The position numbers and the translations under genes are program-made. From contig NC_133537.1 in NCBI RefSeq assembly GCF_048544455.1, positions 20,769,541 through 20,833,540 on the forward strand: DNA of 64,000 bases, in the 5' to 3' direction. The notes under the pieces are model-generated. The model was not told the origin of the DNA. It did not search any database and worked only from the letters and a program-made list of their open reading frames with translations. Shown piece by piece: positions 1-12,013 of the stretch. Each line of letters starts with the position of its first letter. The stretch's first letter is position 1. Origin of the DNA: Silene latifolia. Taxonomy: Eukaryota > Streptophyta > Magnoliopsida > Caryophyllales > Caryophyllaceae.

Positions 1-1102
1 AACTACGTATGTAATATGTTGAAGTCAAAAACAAATAAAAACAAAGTACTGTAATCAACATAGCTTTTCAGTGGCGCAAAATATAAAATTCCAAACTACA
101 AAATAAATTTAGTTTTAGAACTAGAGTATATTGGAATGAGCAATAGAAAGTGCGACTTATTTTTTGTCCCAAAGGTTAAATTTAATTTGCTCAAATGTGA
201 GATCGGAAATGATTGTCCTACATCTTTATATTTAAAAAGAACGATATGAAATTTAGCGAACTTCTACATCTGCTTCCTTTCACAGCATCATTATGCTTTC
301 CTCTCAATCAACCAAGTGGCATTCCCAACTATTACCGAGGTGTCCAGCGGGAACTGTATACAATCACTCCCCATCATCAGCAAGTACGTGCACATTTCCT
401 AACAACCTTCAAGCGCTGAGATGTTTTCTGGTTGCCCCTCTGATATATCCACCTCACCCTCTAACCATCATCAATTTTACTCCAATGCTAATAACTTATA
501 ACCTCTTTTTTTGTGTTGCTCTAAATCAATTTTCTCATAAGGAAACATATGTATATGACAAAAGATTAAAACTGCATAAAGTCTCAGAGAACCAAATTGA
601 TAATTTGAAAGTTAAAACGCATAAATAGTGCCAAAAGGTCAAACATTATAAAAGTAAAACACAACAAACTTAGCACATCCGCTGATAGATAATGATGTAG
701 GCATAAGGTATCAAAGTGTATGGTAGAAATTAGAAAGGGCGACAAACGGAGCGCATGCACTTGTTACAAGATCTGGGTAGTAGTTTCCAAGTGAGGCAAA
801 AACTTTATGCTCCAAGCCGTCGGAAAGTAGTAAAACAAGAACAGAGATTATACAAAGTGGTGAAACAGAAACGATAACAAGAACAGAGTAAGACATGGAG
901 AGACTACCTTAAAATGAACAAATCCATGATTTTGAAATCCATAACTTGAATAACAACCCCATTACATCTATGAAGTATTTACATAATGAAAAGTGGGTAA
1001 ACTAGGAGGTTTATACCTCAGGTAACATAACTCTATCCTACTAAATAAATAATTCAGACAAATTGATAGGTAATTACAATTAGAGAAGAAAAATGAACCG
1101 AC
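1..1102 (-). other. Probable intron of the PUB49/CYP65-like gene, to window edge
   Basis: This stretch lies downstream (minus sense) of the fourth exon of the U-box cyclophilin gene. I found no sequence matching the next expected part of that protein and no other convincing exon on either strand. Its AT-rich character and the GT donor at 1101-1102 fit a long intron whose next exon lies left of the window. The short open frames here have no family resemblance. Confidence 0.5.
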
Positions 1103-1838
1103 CTCATAACAGAACACGTTTCCAGAGGTCTTCACCGCAACAATGTGCGTAAATTCAGTGAAAACCTTGTTCAAAACCGGGCAATGAAACTCCCCTGGAA
1201 GAAATGTAACAAAAGATAAAATGTTAGCTACTAATTGAAGTATAATTGACTAACACATACACAACGAGCGAGGTCGTACAAATGTGATTTACAAATTCAC
1301 TCATTCATAGATAAATTACACATCAACAAACATAAAAATAAAAGGAAAAGGCAATACCTTCGGAATTCTTATGGAAGTAAAGAGGAATAAGATCAGGAAG
1401 CTTAAGCGGAGCTCCAGTAACAGGATTTTTGCCATACTTCCTAATATACGGAATAATATGCCTATCCAACCACAATCAACAAAACAGAAATTAAACCTAA
1501 CAATCAACAATTCACTCCAAACCACACAAAATAAGAAAGTGGAAGAAACTAACATAGTATCGAAAACGCAACCATCTTTAGTGCAAACCGGAATGTCGAA
1601 AGGCGTAAACGTAAGCCTGCAATAACAATGATTTTGTGGTAATTAAATTCCAAAAATAGGAGTAATAAGAAATGAAAAAGCGGTAATGAAGAGAATAAAG
1701 TGAAGAGTACGCGCAGCAGTAGAAAGGGAGGCGTTTGAAGGGAGTACGGAGGTCTTTAGATTTAGCGCCGCCCCATTCGGTAGCCCATTCCGTCTTCGTT
1801 ATGAACATACGATCTTTGCTGTGTTGCTTTTTCCCCAT
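1103..1838 (-). CDS. PUB49: U-box cyclophilin-like peptidyl-prolyl isomerase, 5' exons only
   Basis: Four exons join in frame to the first 129 codons of a PPIL2/CYP65-type protein: 1711-1838, 1554-1616, 1358-1461 and 1103-1194, all with GT..AG introns. The start MGKKQHSKDRMFITKTEW is the invariant N-terminus of this family. The U-box follows, with PVCTKDGCVFD, a PYIRKYGKNPVTG segment and HCPVLNKVFTEFTHIVAVK. Known members are nuclear spliceosome-associated proteins with an N-terminal U-box (E3 ligase fold) and a C-terminal cyclophilin domain. Here only the U-box part is visible; the linker and cyclophilin domain must lie left of the window if the gene is intact. The Arabidopsis equivalent is called PUB49 or CYP65. 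Exon lengths keep frame and no lesion is seen. Confidence 0.9.
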
Positions 1839-2873
1839 TTTTGATGTGTTAGTGAGTGTTCAAGTGTAAGCTGTTTTGATGGTGGTTGGCGGTGGATGCG
1901 ACGGCGTTAGTTTTGGGTTTATGGAGGTTCCGGCGGCGGAGATAGGAAGGCGGCTCTCGTCACTCCGGGATTCAATCCGTATCTTGTTTTTAGAAAATCA
2001 AGCCCCTTCCAGGAAATTTGATTTTGTATGCTATACGAAGTTACGAACTACCGATAACTCCGCAGCTTGTTTTTGTCCAATTGATTAGTTTTTGAACAGT
2101 ACAAATTAATTAGGGGTAGAGTCGGTAGAGATTATTAAATGCGGGTTTGGGTTGGACATAGACCGGGATCCTGCAAAAATTTTGGCCAATGGACAAGTGG
2201 GTTAGCAGATTCGGGATGAAATAATTGGACCATAGTCTTTGTACTTTTTTAAAATGTTTTGTTCATACCCGCTTATTTTGTAGGCCGGGTTCATGAACGG
2301 GACGACTCATGAACAGTTCTAGTTAGAGGTTAATTATTAAATGGCCAGGTTTTTTTTTTATGTTTTTAGTTTCATTGTACTAGAAAATCACATTTCACTT
2401 GTTAAAACGTATTGACTAATGATTTTCATTAAAAAAAAAAAAAAGTAAATATTCATTCTCACGTAATGAAAAATATAAATAAAGTCATTTTGAATTTACG
2501 GTTTATAATTAAGCTCCTATAAGTTCAGTTTAGAAAAGTTAAACTCTTATAATTAAGTTCAGTTAAGCAAAATTAAGTTCAAAAGAATAATCCTAAGACC
2601 TCTTCGATACCTAAAAACCATTTTGAAAAGTCGCGTCAAACCCTCAGAATCACCTCGGTCGAAATGATCTGAACTTGTTTGTAAAGCCCTTAAAATCAGC
2701 TCAGAATCAGTTTTTTGTTTTCGAGCTTAGTAGAACTTGGATCGAAAGCTCGTTTAGGCACGTTTTATTTTTTATTTTTTTAATTATGTTTAGTTATGAC
2801 ATTTTACAACTGTTTTTGCTCTTAATAAAATATTATTTTTGCATTTCTGATTATATTTGATAAGTATTTTTTA
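1839..2873. other. Intergenic: 5' flank of the U-box gene and a hAT-like remnant
   Basis: The first 100 bases are the likely 5' UTR and promoter of the minus-strand U-box gene. A GC-rich patch at about 2140-2325 with proline/glycine-like text (CCGGGTTCATGAACGGGAC) and the end TAGAACTGTTCATGAG in reverse complement resembles the small hAT element at 14887-15061. It looks like a decayed relative, but I could not match both ends. The rest is AT-rich and unrecognised. Confidence 0.4.
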
Positions 2874-3661
2874 GGAAAAATGACAAAATACTACCTATTA
2901 AAGTTCGAAATTTTTATTTTACTACATATTATGCTTAAATCTGCCATCTACTACCTACAATCCTGCAAATATACTCAGTTTACTACCTACTCGACGGAAA
3001 ACACAACTAATTGTACCAATCTCACGTAAGATTGGCTTTGTTCCAATTTTTTTTTTTTTTTTTTTTTGCAATTACTTTATACCCATATTGCCCCTTCTTA
3101 ATTCAACATAACTATTCAAAACCATAACCTCCATCCATTATCATCTTCTTCTTCAACCCATCTTTTCCCTCCTCCATTAAAGGTAAGTTTTCTCGCTCTT
3201 AAACTTTACTCTTTGTCTCCATTAATTTGTATCTCTCTTCTCTACCATTATTCTGTTCCGTTCTCAACAATTAACCGGTCGTTTTTTTTTTGAATTTTTC
3301 TGGGTTTTGTTGTAGTAGATCTAGAATTTGATGTCTTCAAGAAACTCTCGCTCACATGGCTGAAGTCCATTGACATGATTGTGGTTTACAGTACTATGAG
3401 AGGAGATGATTAGATTAGAGAGGTTGAGTGGCAAATGTGAGAGTGTGAGGTGGGTAATAGGGGGGAGTGTGTTAAGTAAGGGTAGAGTTGTCATTTTTCA
3501 TGCTCCCGGCAACTTATTAGTACCAAATTCGCAGTTTTCGTCAAAAAAGTGGTATAATATATTTAGTTGTAGTGTTTTGGGTGGTATTTTGCAGAAATAG
3601 ACTTATTGGGTAGTATTTTGAAAATTTTAGACTTTAATAGATAGTAATATGCAAATTGCCC
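2874..3661. mobile_element. Non-autonomous Mutator-like element (MULE), 788 bp
   Basis: The element has imperfect terminal inverted repeats of about 60 bp: the left end (GGAAAAATGACAAAATACTA) aligns with the reverse complement of the right end (GGGCAATTTGCATATTACTA), both followed by CTATTAAAGT-type sequence. It is flanked by a perfect 9-bp duplication TATTTTTTA at 2865-2873 and 3662-3670, the usual Mutator length. There is no transposase. The interior at about 3110-3330 has a pyrimidine-rich leader followed by GTAAGTTTTC, as in a plant 5' UTR with intron, so it may carry a captured promoter or leader fragment (inference). Confidence 0.8.
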
Positions 3662-4016
3662 TATTTTTTATTTAAATTTTTCTTAAAATATATTTGTTTT
3701 TAATTTGATTTAAAAGTTAAGAAAGTAAAGAAAATAATGATTTAACCGGTTCGAGCTTAATCGAGGCCAATTTCGAGCTTTAATTTTTTAAGCTCAGAAA
3801 ATTCCAAGTCGATTCCGAGCTCAAGTCAAGTTTCAGAGCAGATTCTCAACCCAAGCTCAAGTTTCCGAGCCGCTTCCAAGTCCAGTTGAACTTTAATCGG
3901 CTCGGTTACACGGTTTTTGACCGTTTGACCCCATAAGAAAAAAAGGTGCGGAGGTTTTGGGACGGGTTTAGTTGCAACACAGCAGGAAACACAGGAAGCA
4001 GGGAAAGAAAAGCGGA

Positions 4017-5674
4017 ATGAGCAGCAGCAGCAGCAGCAGCAGCAGCGAGGAAGACGGTAACGAAGAATGGAAGGCCGCCATTAACGATATCGCCTCTTCT
4101 ACTCCGGGGCCCACTTCCAAACCCGGCCCAACTGCCTCTGACGACGACGATGACTCCCACTTTCTTCAACCCCAACCCATTAAACACTACCAAATCAAGG
4201 TCCCTTCTTTTTCTTTCATTCATTTTATTATTCTATCCATATGTATCTCAATTCTACATCCGACTCCCCCTTACCCTGCAATTTGCGCCCGAGACAAATG
4301 TTGTAGTTGCTGTTGATGTCCCCAAGCTACAATTTTTAAATACCTGAGGGGACTTTGGAAAATGTAGTTAAATCCGCTTGAAATGAGAAGTTATTTGATA
4401 GTCTCTCTGTCCCTGTCAATAGTTTACTTTTATATGCTACCCCCTATGTCCCGGTCGATACTTTTATATGCTACCCCCTATTTAGGATGAATTTGTAAAA
4501 ACATGCAGTGAACCGGCTTGAACAGAACTTGGTTGATTTGTTGATGAATTGAGGGCTTTTGTGGCTTTAGTTGGGAGATTTTCGTCACTAGTATCAGACC
4601 TGGTACACTGATTCCCGAGTAACTTTGCGCCCTTACAAATAATTGCCCGCTCTCTGTGTAGAAGAAAGAATTTAGGGATTAAGCATCAAACAAAAACTCG
4701 ACTTTGCTAGAAGGACATGGAATATATCATGCGAATTCTATTAAATATGTAGCGTTGTTTTGTTTCAACTGTCCCTCACTAGGCGCAGGTGCTGTTTTGA
4801 TCATAACTGACAGGCACAAAAAGTGTTGGATGACATGTTGGAAAAATCATTGTTCATGGTAAAAGACTCGGACCATGTCAACGGTAATGTCATTGAAGAT
4901 GATTGTGCTTCCAATGGAGATGGGGTTCGTTTATTCAAGCAAGCTCCTGTCGGTATAGTGTTTGATCATCAAGGTATACCTAAGATTTTCTTGAGCTTTA
5001 TCCATTCAATAGGCTCAATTTTTAATATGAATGGTTTGTGGGAATAAACATTGTTCTTGCTTCCAGTTGAACTCAAGGGACCTACAAAGAAACCGAGAAT
5101 TCTTCCTGGAGAAGAGCTTGATGAAAAATCGAACAAGGTTTACTCTTGCTCTAGTACCCTCTCCTTTGAAGTTTTCTCTTGTGATGCATGCACTCTAGAT
5201 CAGTTTGCAGGGACAGAAATTTCAATCAAAGTGGAAATATATTTTGATTTCGGGGGCCAAAATATATAAAGATTGAAAAGAAAAAAAATATATTTCCACT
5301 TTGATTGAAATATACACACTATTGCCACTTAGAGGATCTATATGCAATTTAAGGCAAACTTGTTGAAGCATTAGGCCCCCTCCTTCCGCTCCATGATAAA
5401 AGTGACCACTGATTCTCCGCCTTTTCCATCTACATTGGTGCAGTTCAAAAGAAAACTAAGATGTGTTGCAGTTGAGGGGACAGATATCGTAGCTGCCGCA
5501 AAACAGGCATGTCAAAAGGCTAAAGCTAGATTAGAAGCCAAAGAAGCGGCTGCCAAAGAAACTGCTAAGAGAGAGGAAGAAAGGGTAGCCGAGTTAAAGA
5601 AAATCAGAGGAGAAAGATGGCTTCCATCCATGGCTAAACAAATGCAGTTGCAACGTCCAGACCGTAAAATTTAG
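4017..5674 (+). CDS. Conserved plant protein of unknown function, four exons
   Basis: Exons 4017-4199, 4814-4973, 5067-5137 and 5444-5674 join in frame to 214 codons; all introns are GT..AG. The ATG at 4017 follows AAGCGGA and is the first ATG of the frame. The protein starts with a serine run and an acidic EEDGNEEW segment, then a low-complexity linker with an aspartate run. Next is a central block (KVLDDMLEKSLFMV, then QAPVGIVFDHQ, then a lysine-rich GPTKKPRILPGEELDEKS). The C-terminal half is a charged, alanine-rich helix (CQKAKARLEAKEAAAKE, REEERVAELKKIRGERWLPSMA) likely to be coiled coil. I recognise it as a small conserved plant gene found once per genome but cannot give a function; the composition suggests a nuclear protein (inference). 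Intron 3 holds a perfect 24-bp inverted repeat. Confidence 0.8.
5219..5311. repeat. Perfect 24-bp inverted repeat in intron 3
   Basis: ATTTCAATCAAAGTGGAAAT plus four more bases at 5219-5242 is repeated exactly inverted at 5288-5311, with a 45-base spacer, inside intron 3 of the gene at 4017-5674. The transcript could form a stable hairpin. No target duplication or known MITE end was seen. Confidence 0.75.
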
Positions 5675-6144
5675 ATACGAGACCTTCTGGTATTCCTGTA
5701 ACATCTTCCCTTCTCCCAAATTTCTTTTGTTCTAATTTTATGCTTTTAGGCTGCAATGAGGTTCATAACTCTTTATGTTTGTCGTCTTTTAAGGCGTTTG
5801 TTTACACATTGCGCGTTGTTAAGTGGCAAATTATTGTGACCTTTTTTTTCCAGAGAATTAAGCTAGAATCATGGAGCATAAGGGTTGAATTACTGTGTCG
5901 GTTATTTATTGATGAAATTTTATAAATTTAGCCACATAGTATGGTGCATTACATACCTATTTGGTAACCTGAAACTCTATACTAAGAATTAATGTGCATA
6001 GTTACATGTTCAAAGATACCTTAATTTAGTACCTTAACAAAGCTCTTTGATTAATATAACAGTGTTCAGTGTGGGATCACCTAATTTCAATAAAGTCTAA
6101 ACTCCGAATAGCTTACTAAACTCGCCCTAGTTTAAGCACCCTCG
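5675..6144. other. Convergent 3' flanks, no gene seen
   Basis: This lies between the stop of the plus-strand conserved gene and the stop of the minus-strand BTB/NPH3 gene. It should contain both 3' UTRs. The sequence is AT-rich, with no open frame or repeat worth calling. Confidence 0.5.
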
Positions 6145-9100
6145 CTAACCAAATGAGCTTCTATCATGTGGTAGAGAATTACTCCTAGCAAATGATTCAA
6201 ATGTTATCTCTTCTTGATCATGTCCAACACCCTTATTATGTTCACTTAAGTTTCCGTCCTTCTTGAGCTTATTGTTGACTCCGAATACATTTCTCAATCC
6301 CTTAATCAACCTTTGTCGGAAATTCCCTTTTGCATTAGCCTTGGGGCTTCGATGATCACTCTGCATGCACCACGATGATGACGATGAAGATCCAACAAGC
6401 CTGTGCTTAGGAATATCAGTAGTATTACTATTAGTCTTACCGCCCCCAAATAATCTCACCATGCTTGACGACACAGACCCTCTTTCGCCTCTTTCCACCT
6501 TATGATTATTGCCATCATTAAGACTAAACCGGCAACTAGCCGACTTTCCACCATCCTCCAACAACAAAATCCCGGTCTCTTCTCGTTTCTCCTTCTGTCG
6601 GTCACCCAATATTTTCTTCATAAATGACAGTTCCTTCTCAAGGGTTTGGATTCTCGAAGTTGTAGTGTCAATGGCCGAGCGAAGGTGGGCTACTTGGCGA
6701 AGGGCTGCATCACGCTCTAGGATGGCTCCGAGTGTCGCAGGTGACTCTGAAGGAAATTCATGGTGAGGACGAGGTTTGGTGATGGCGGTGGTAGTGGTGG
6801 TGTTGATGGCAGAGAAGATAGAGCGGTGGGTGTTGAGCTGCTCAATAAGCATGGCCTGAACGACAAAACGGAGTGGCATTCGAGGATTTTGGACAGCGTG
6901 CATCAGGAGTGGTTCTGACAGAATGCTGCAGTCTATGCACCTTGTGATCTGTGTTCTCTGATCTTCCGACATTACCTTACCGTTGTATACCTGTTTTAAC
7001 CAGCATTAGTCATAATCAGTCTACTGTAGATGCATTATTGTATTTATTACAAATTTGTATGAAGGGGACACAGACAAAAAAAGTTGAATGTGCAAGGGTA
7101 GAAGACTAGCAGGTTTCAGTACTTCAGTCAATTTCAGTAACTATTCCAATACGTTTTTGTACTCGTAGTAATTTATGAATTGTAACAGGGAAATCTGATG
7201 AGAAGATACTTGTAGTAGATTAACATTATTGATGGTGTTACTGTTTACAGTACCTACAGTACGATGATAGCATTATTGGTGTGGTGTGACATCAAGAACA
7301 CCATCTATGTTGATGGGAAAAAGTTCATTACCAAGTGCACTAGTTGCGTCGTAATTCTGAGATACAGAAGTATGTGTCTAATTCCCGGTCTAATTGTTAC
7401 AATTACTTGTTTAGTTTTAGTCTGCTAATCAAAGTAATGAATCGAGTTGTAAACAAACTGTAGAACCACCCTGCTCTAATGCCTCGAATTAAAGGTTACT
7501 TCATAAGAAAGGACTCAAGGATAATAATGCGATTTGCGAGTCATTTTAATTCCTATTATAAGAACACAACAATTAAGCATATAAACAGTAAAAGTAGGAG
7601 ACCTAGAGTACATACCAGAAAATAAAGATCGATCACCCGGTACAAGAGATCATGACTTCTAGTAAACCTTCGCTGCATCGAGTCTGCAATCACTTCAAAA
7701 TTCTCCGGTGAAACCGTCTTAAGCCCATCAGCACAACTAAAAGCTCCGCCACTATCACAGTCACCATCATCCACCGTGCAAAACAACATTTCAAGACATC
7801 TACTTGTTATACGCGCCGTTTGCTCCGCTTCAGGAAGCAAATTCAAACTAGCCCGAAAAATGGTATACGTAGACTCCTTGTTATCTAAGAGCACATTACA
7901 CAAGTATGACTCCGTTATTTCCCTTAAACTATCCTCCACACCATCTTCAACATCCATCTCAAGAAGCTCGGCCGCTATTCTCAGAGCCGCCACATTGGAG
8001 GACGTTATGGCGGCGTGGTTGCTGTAACAAAAGTCGGCGACTAGTTTGAAGGTGTCCGCAGCTACTTTTAACGGTGGCGAGAGAGTGTACTCCGAGACTC
8101 GAATTAATTGGCGCTTAAGGTAACTGCTTTTTGAAATTAGTGGGTCCTGTGAAATTATGTCAATGCGTCACAATAGTGTTAGTATTTATTATTCATATGG
8201 AATTCAATGCCGTAATAATTTATGGACCTATTGTACGTTTTTTGTATTCATTTCAATTGATGGTACTTGTACTAGTTACCAAATTCACCAAAACTAGTTG
8301 CCAACTTTTCTAACAAATATAATCATAAATTCGTTTAAGGTTACGGTCTAGTGTCCACGATAAGGTCGTAAGTTTAAATTTTCTTCTGATTTATTATTTA
8401 TTATGGTATTGAATTATACCCAATTACGGGTTTTGAAATAAAAATTAAGGGGCTATAATGTAAACAATTAATCTAACATGCGAATACTTACAAACAACCA
8501 CCGAGTAGAGGGAGGCCGATTAATTAGAAACTTAAATGATCAAGGGGTGCCTGACCCTTCCCGATCACATAACTAAGGTCTTTCACTAGGATTACCGACT
8601 TTGTACATTTTACATTTTACATTTATAACTAGGTCTCGAAGTGTAATTAGCCTAATTGCTTGCTAATTTGGAAATGTTAAGATTAAGAAAATGCTCAAGG
8701 TAACTAGTTTTTCCAAGAGTAGATGCATGAACCAAGGAATTTGGTCAAATTAAATGGGCATGTGATCTTCTTAAATGGAGACATATCTATATATTTGGTA
8801 TGCTATCATATTGCTCTTGTAAAACATCAACTTATTTCTAATTTGGACCAACATCCTAAAACAAATCACATTGACATAATGACATTTACATTTACATGGT
8901 CAAAATCCAAAACTAACGTCAAACTTTGTTTTTTCGACAAATTAAATTAAATTAATAAAAAAACGGTTTTTCTAACGGGTACAGATTAATTTTTATGCAC
9001 CAGAATTAATTGAGTGCAGATTTAAGAATATGTTGTACGCCTGTACACAATAAAATTCATTTCATCAAATCATAAATACAATTTGTTGAGCGTTAGAACA

Positions 9101-9455
9101 AACCTTGTGCAAGTTAAAACATATGCCTCGTACATGAATCTTCACGTCTGGTTGCCTACCAGTCACGGCCGTCCTTAACAACAAAAAAAAAACACACTAT
9201 AATTCATTAACGTGACCAGATAAAAAAAAAATGTAAAATGCAGAAAATGTAGGAGGTATAGACATACCAAGCATCAATACCGGATTGAAGAGGAGAGGAA
9301 GGCGAGAAGAGAGGAAAAGATAACGGAGACGAGGAAAGTGAGTCGAGTTCATCCTCATCGTCATCCTCGAAGATTGTATCCACAACTCCTAGCTTATTAT
9401 TCCAACCAGGTTTCATGGTTTCATCAACCTCACTTAAATTCATACACAACTCCAA
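6145..9455 (-). CDS. BTB/POZ and NPH3 domain protein (NRL family)
   Basis: Four exons (9268-9455, 9104-9155, 7616-8146, 6145-6990) join in frame to 538 codons with GT..AG introns; the first splice rebuilds a tryptophan codon. The N-terminus is acidic and serine-rich. The BTB part covers about residues 64-125, with HVRGICFNLHK, SYLKRQLIRVSEYTLSPP and DTFKLVADFCY. The NPH3 region follows: NVAALRIAAELLEM, then DLYF at the end of exon 3 and LLMHAVQNPRMPLRFVVQAM in exon 4. A coiled coil lies at about 350-395 and the tail is serine-rich. NRL proteins are plant-specific; several act with phototropin kinases or in PIN/auxin signalling and as CUL3 substrate adaptors. This one resembles the shorter At3g49900-like branch, whose role is not known to me. 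No lesion is seen. Confidence 0.88.
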
Positions 9456-9712
9456 ATAATGTTGGAATAAAATGCGTTGAGAAAAAACAAATTAATAACG
9501 TGAGGACCCTTGTAGTATAAATGCTCTGAAAAAGGTCTCTTTATTATGATAATAATTTCAATGTAGGAAAAATAGTGTGTAAGAGTTTTGTGTAAGGGTG
9601 ATAAATACTGTGCCAGTTATATATGGAATTTGGTAGAACAATGTATTTATTGCTATTTCCACACCTTGTGAGAGTATTTAATGCAATACAATGAAATGAC
9701 ACAAATTCTCAA
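9456..9712. promoter_or_regulatory. 5' flank of the BTB/NPH3 gene
   Basis: Sequence upstream of the minus-strand start codon at 9455. It should hold the 5' UTR and core promoter. No unambiguous TATA box or known operator stood out, so only the position supports the call. Confidence 0.35.
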
Positions 9713-9871
9713 TTAAGACGGACATATCCATTTTTACCTTAAAACGGATCAAGTATCATACATATAAGACAAAAATAGAATGCGTTAAGATTAGCAAAAG
9801 ATTTGACTCATCTATACAAGTGAGCTGTTATTTGACCTGTTTTATTATTAAGATGGATACATTCGTCTTAA
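9713..9871. mobile_element. MITE, about 159 bp
   Basis: TTAAGACGGACATATCC at the left end pairs with the reverse complement of the right end (TTAAGACGAATGTATCC). There is no coding capacity. The superfamily is uncertain; TTAA at both ends could be part of the target. Confidence 0.55.
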
Positions 9872-10270
9872 TGATGACCTACTTAGTGAAGTGGAGAGGG
9901 GTGTTTTTATTGGTAGTAAACTAGGGAGTAAATAGTGAAATTCATGAAAAAGTACAGTGGAAATATTTATATTTTGTATGGGATCCAACTATATAAGATA
10001 TCAAGGATTTTCTTGGTTTGGTAGTTTTTGATTTGTTTGGTGGGAATAATTGGTAAAAAACAAATTGGGTTGGGTAAAGAATAGAGATGAGTTAGAGATG
10101 GAGGTTGAAGCTGTTTCATTTTGGATTTTGGAGGGAGTTTGATTTTGTATACATAATGTGCATTTTAGGGACAAGTTTGTAGTAGTGGAAAATAAATGGC
10201 CAATGTAGATAGTTTCTCAAAAGTCAAAACTAAGTTATGGACATATTTCTTAGACCACTATCAACTTTTA

Positions 10271-10363
10271 TACTCCCTCAAATTTTAATATTCTTCCATT
10301 TTATTAAAATACTATTCACATATAATAGAGAAATGGGGAGAACATTAAAATTTGAAGGGAGTA
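10271..10363. mobile_element. Stowaway-like MITE, 93 bp
   Basis: The ends TACTCCCTCAAATTTTAATA and its near-perfect reverse complement at 10336-10363 enclose a short AT-rich centre. TA dinucleotides flank the CTCCCT ends, as in Stowaway (Tc1/mariner) MITEs. Confidence 0.7.
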
Positions 10364-10416
10364 CATGGGTAACTTTGTGAATACAAGATTATATTATCAA
10401 AGCTACGTATACTCCG

Positions 10417-11043
10417 TGTTGGCGTAGCAACCCAAGTCACACATTAGAAAGATAGAAGAGTCGTGTCTTATTTATACGAGATCAACTTATCCATTAGCAC
10501 GAGGCCTTTTAATAGGAAGTAGCCTAGAAAAAATAAAAATTGCGGCCTCTGCCTAAAGCCGACAATCATACTAATGTGACGGTGTACTGGAGTTAATAGT
10601 TCTAACAAGTTGTATCAGAGACTTCAGAGTCAATGGTTCGGCTTGATCCAGTGTGTGGTGGTGCCAAGGTAGTGGACTATGTTTACAATGTGGATGAGCA
10701 CTTGGTGTGATCTCACAATTGGAGATTTTAGTGCCTTGTGTCAAAACTCCTTCCTTATAATGTACATATCAAGCAACGAGTCCCGTTGGATGCTAACGGC
10801 GATACAAGGTGGACATATTACTATTGTAGGGGAGGACACTGGTGTAGTCCTTGGTTTGAAAGGATTGTTGGAGTAGCAACCCAAGTTCCATCCTAGAAAA
10901 ATAGTTTAAACCCATCATTTCATTAGTATAATGCCTTCTGGAAAAAAGCCGAGAAACAAATATGTGTAAGCTCGACCCAAAGCGAACAATATCATACAAT
11001 ATTCATACTTATGTGATAGAGTAGTGGAGGCGGCAATCCTAAC
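10417..11043 (+). mobile_element. TRIM-like miniature LTR retrotransposon, about 0.6 kb
   Basis: Two diverged terminal repeats begin with TGTTGG..GTAGCAACCCAAGT: 10417-10607 (ending CTAACA) and 10866 to about 11043 (ending CTAACC). Directly inside the first is AGTTGTATCAGAGACTTC (from 10608), a decayed match to the initiator tRNA-Met primer site TGGTATCAGAGC. Before the second repeat is a purine-rich GAAAGGA. The interior of about 260 bp has no gag or pol, which fits a TRIM. The LTRs are strongly diverged, so the copy is old. Confidence 0.6.
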
Positions 11044-11045
11044 CC

Positions 11046-11141
11046 TATGTCCCTCCGTCTCAATCATTTGTTTGCATTTAATTAAAATACTCCTTATAAA
11101 GAATTAAAAAGGGCAAACAAATGATTGAAACGAAGGGAATA
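11046..11141. mobile_element. Stowaway-like MITE, 96 bp
   Basis: The left end TGTCCCTCCGTCTCAATCAT pairs with the reverse complement of the right end (TTCCCTTCGTTTCAATCAT), continuing through TTGTTTGC. TA flanks both ends. It abuts the right LTR of the TRIM-like element. Confidence 0.7.
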
Positions 11142-11210
11142 CTTCTTAATTTACTAAATGTGAAAGCTAATTAAAACACGAGTAATGTTATTGTTTTTGC
11201 AAGTTGTAAA

Positions 11211-12013
11211 TCCCCCCTACTACTAAGAGAATAAAAATTCTCTTAGTTTTCCCTCCAAAAAGCATCTAGCTAAATAAGGTAATAAATAAAATTTTCTTTC
11301 ATTACATTATTATCTTTTCCATGAATATATTCTTATAAATAAACTCTATTTTTTTAAAATAAATTCAAGATTATGATTTTTTCATTAAAATAAAATAAAA
11401 TTGATATTAAATTATAATGTATAAGTTGCTAAATTTTTCAGTAATACAATAATTATTACTGTAGAGAATAACTTAACACATGTTTACTATTAGCTTCGTA
11501 ACAAAAAAAAAAATCACTAAAAAAATTCACAACTTCAATAAATTTTTTTATTAGTTTTTCATTTCAATTTTTTTGTTTTATATCAAAATACAATAGAGTG
11601 AACTGATAAATATTAATGAGGTGCAAATTTTAAAAGTATAAATCCTCCTATATATTAAGAGAATACAACTTTTTTAAAGTTTTCCCTCCAAAGTGCTCAA
11701 AATTATATATGGAAACAAGTTAGATTCTCATTTATTAAACTAATTTTCCATTTAAAATAATCTATACATAAAAACTGTATCACCTATATATTATTAACTT
11801 CGTGACGAAAAAAGATTTTTTTTAAAAAAATTGATGTAGTTAAAATATTTTCATAAAAAACACAATTCATGGAATTATTCAATTCTTTTGATTAATTTTA
11901 ATATTAGTTATTTTTTACAAAATTTCGCAAGATATAAATCTAAAATCTATAACTAATACACTAAAAATTAAAAGGCCTATATTTACCGCGCAAATGCGCG
12001 GGATCTACACTAG
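11211..12013 (+). mobile_element. Non-autonomous Helitron(s)
   Basis: The 3' end is diagnostic: the hairpin CCGCGC-AAAT-GCGCGG at 11986-12001 followed about 9 bases later by CTAG (12010-12013) and a T. Two 5'-like ends start with TC and share a TATTAAGAGAATA-type motif: TCCCCCCTACTACTAAGAGA at 11211 and TCCTCCTATATATTAAGAGA at 11643. Either a 371-bp element (11643-12013) lies beside a 5' fragment of a second copy, or it is one 803-bp element with a repeated 5' end. The interior is AT-rich with no Rep/helicase. Confidence 0.7.

Noticed and set aside
1876..2088. 70-codon plus frame upstream of the U-box gene
   Set aside because: It overlaps the expected 5' UTR/promoter of the minus-strand gene and shows no motif or splice continuation.
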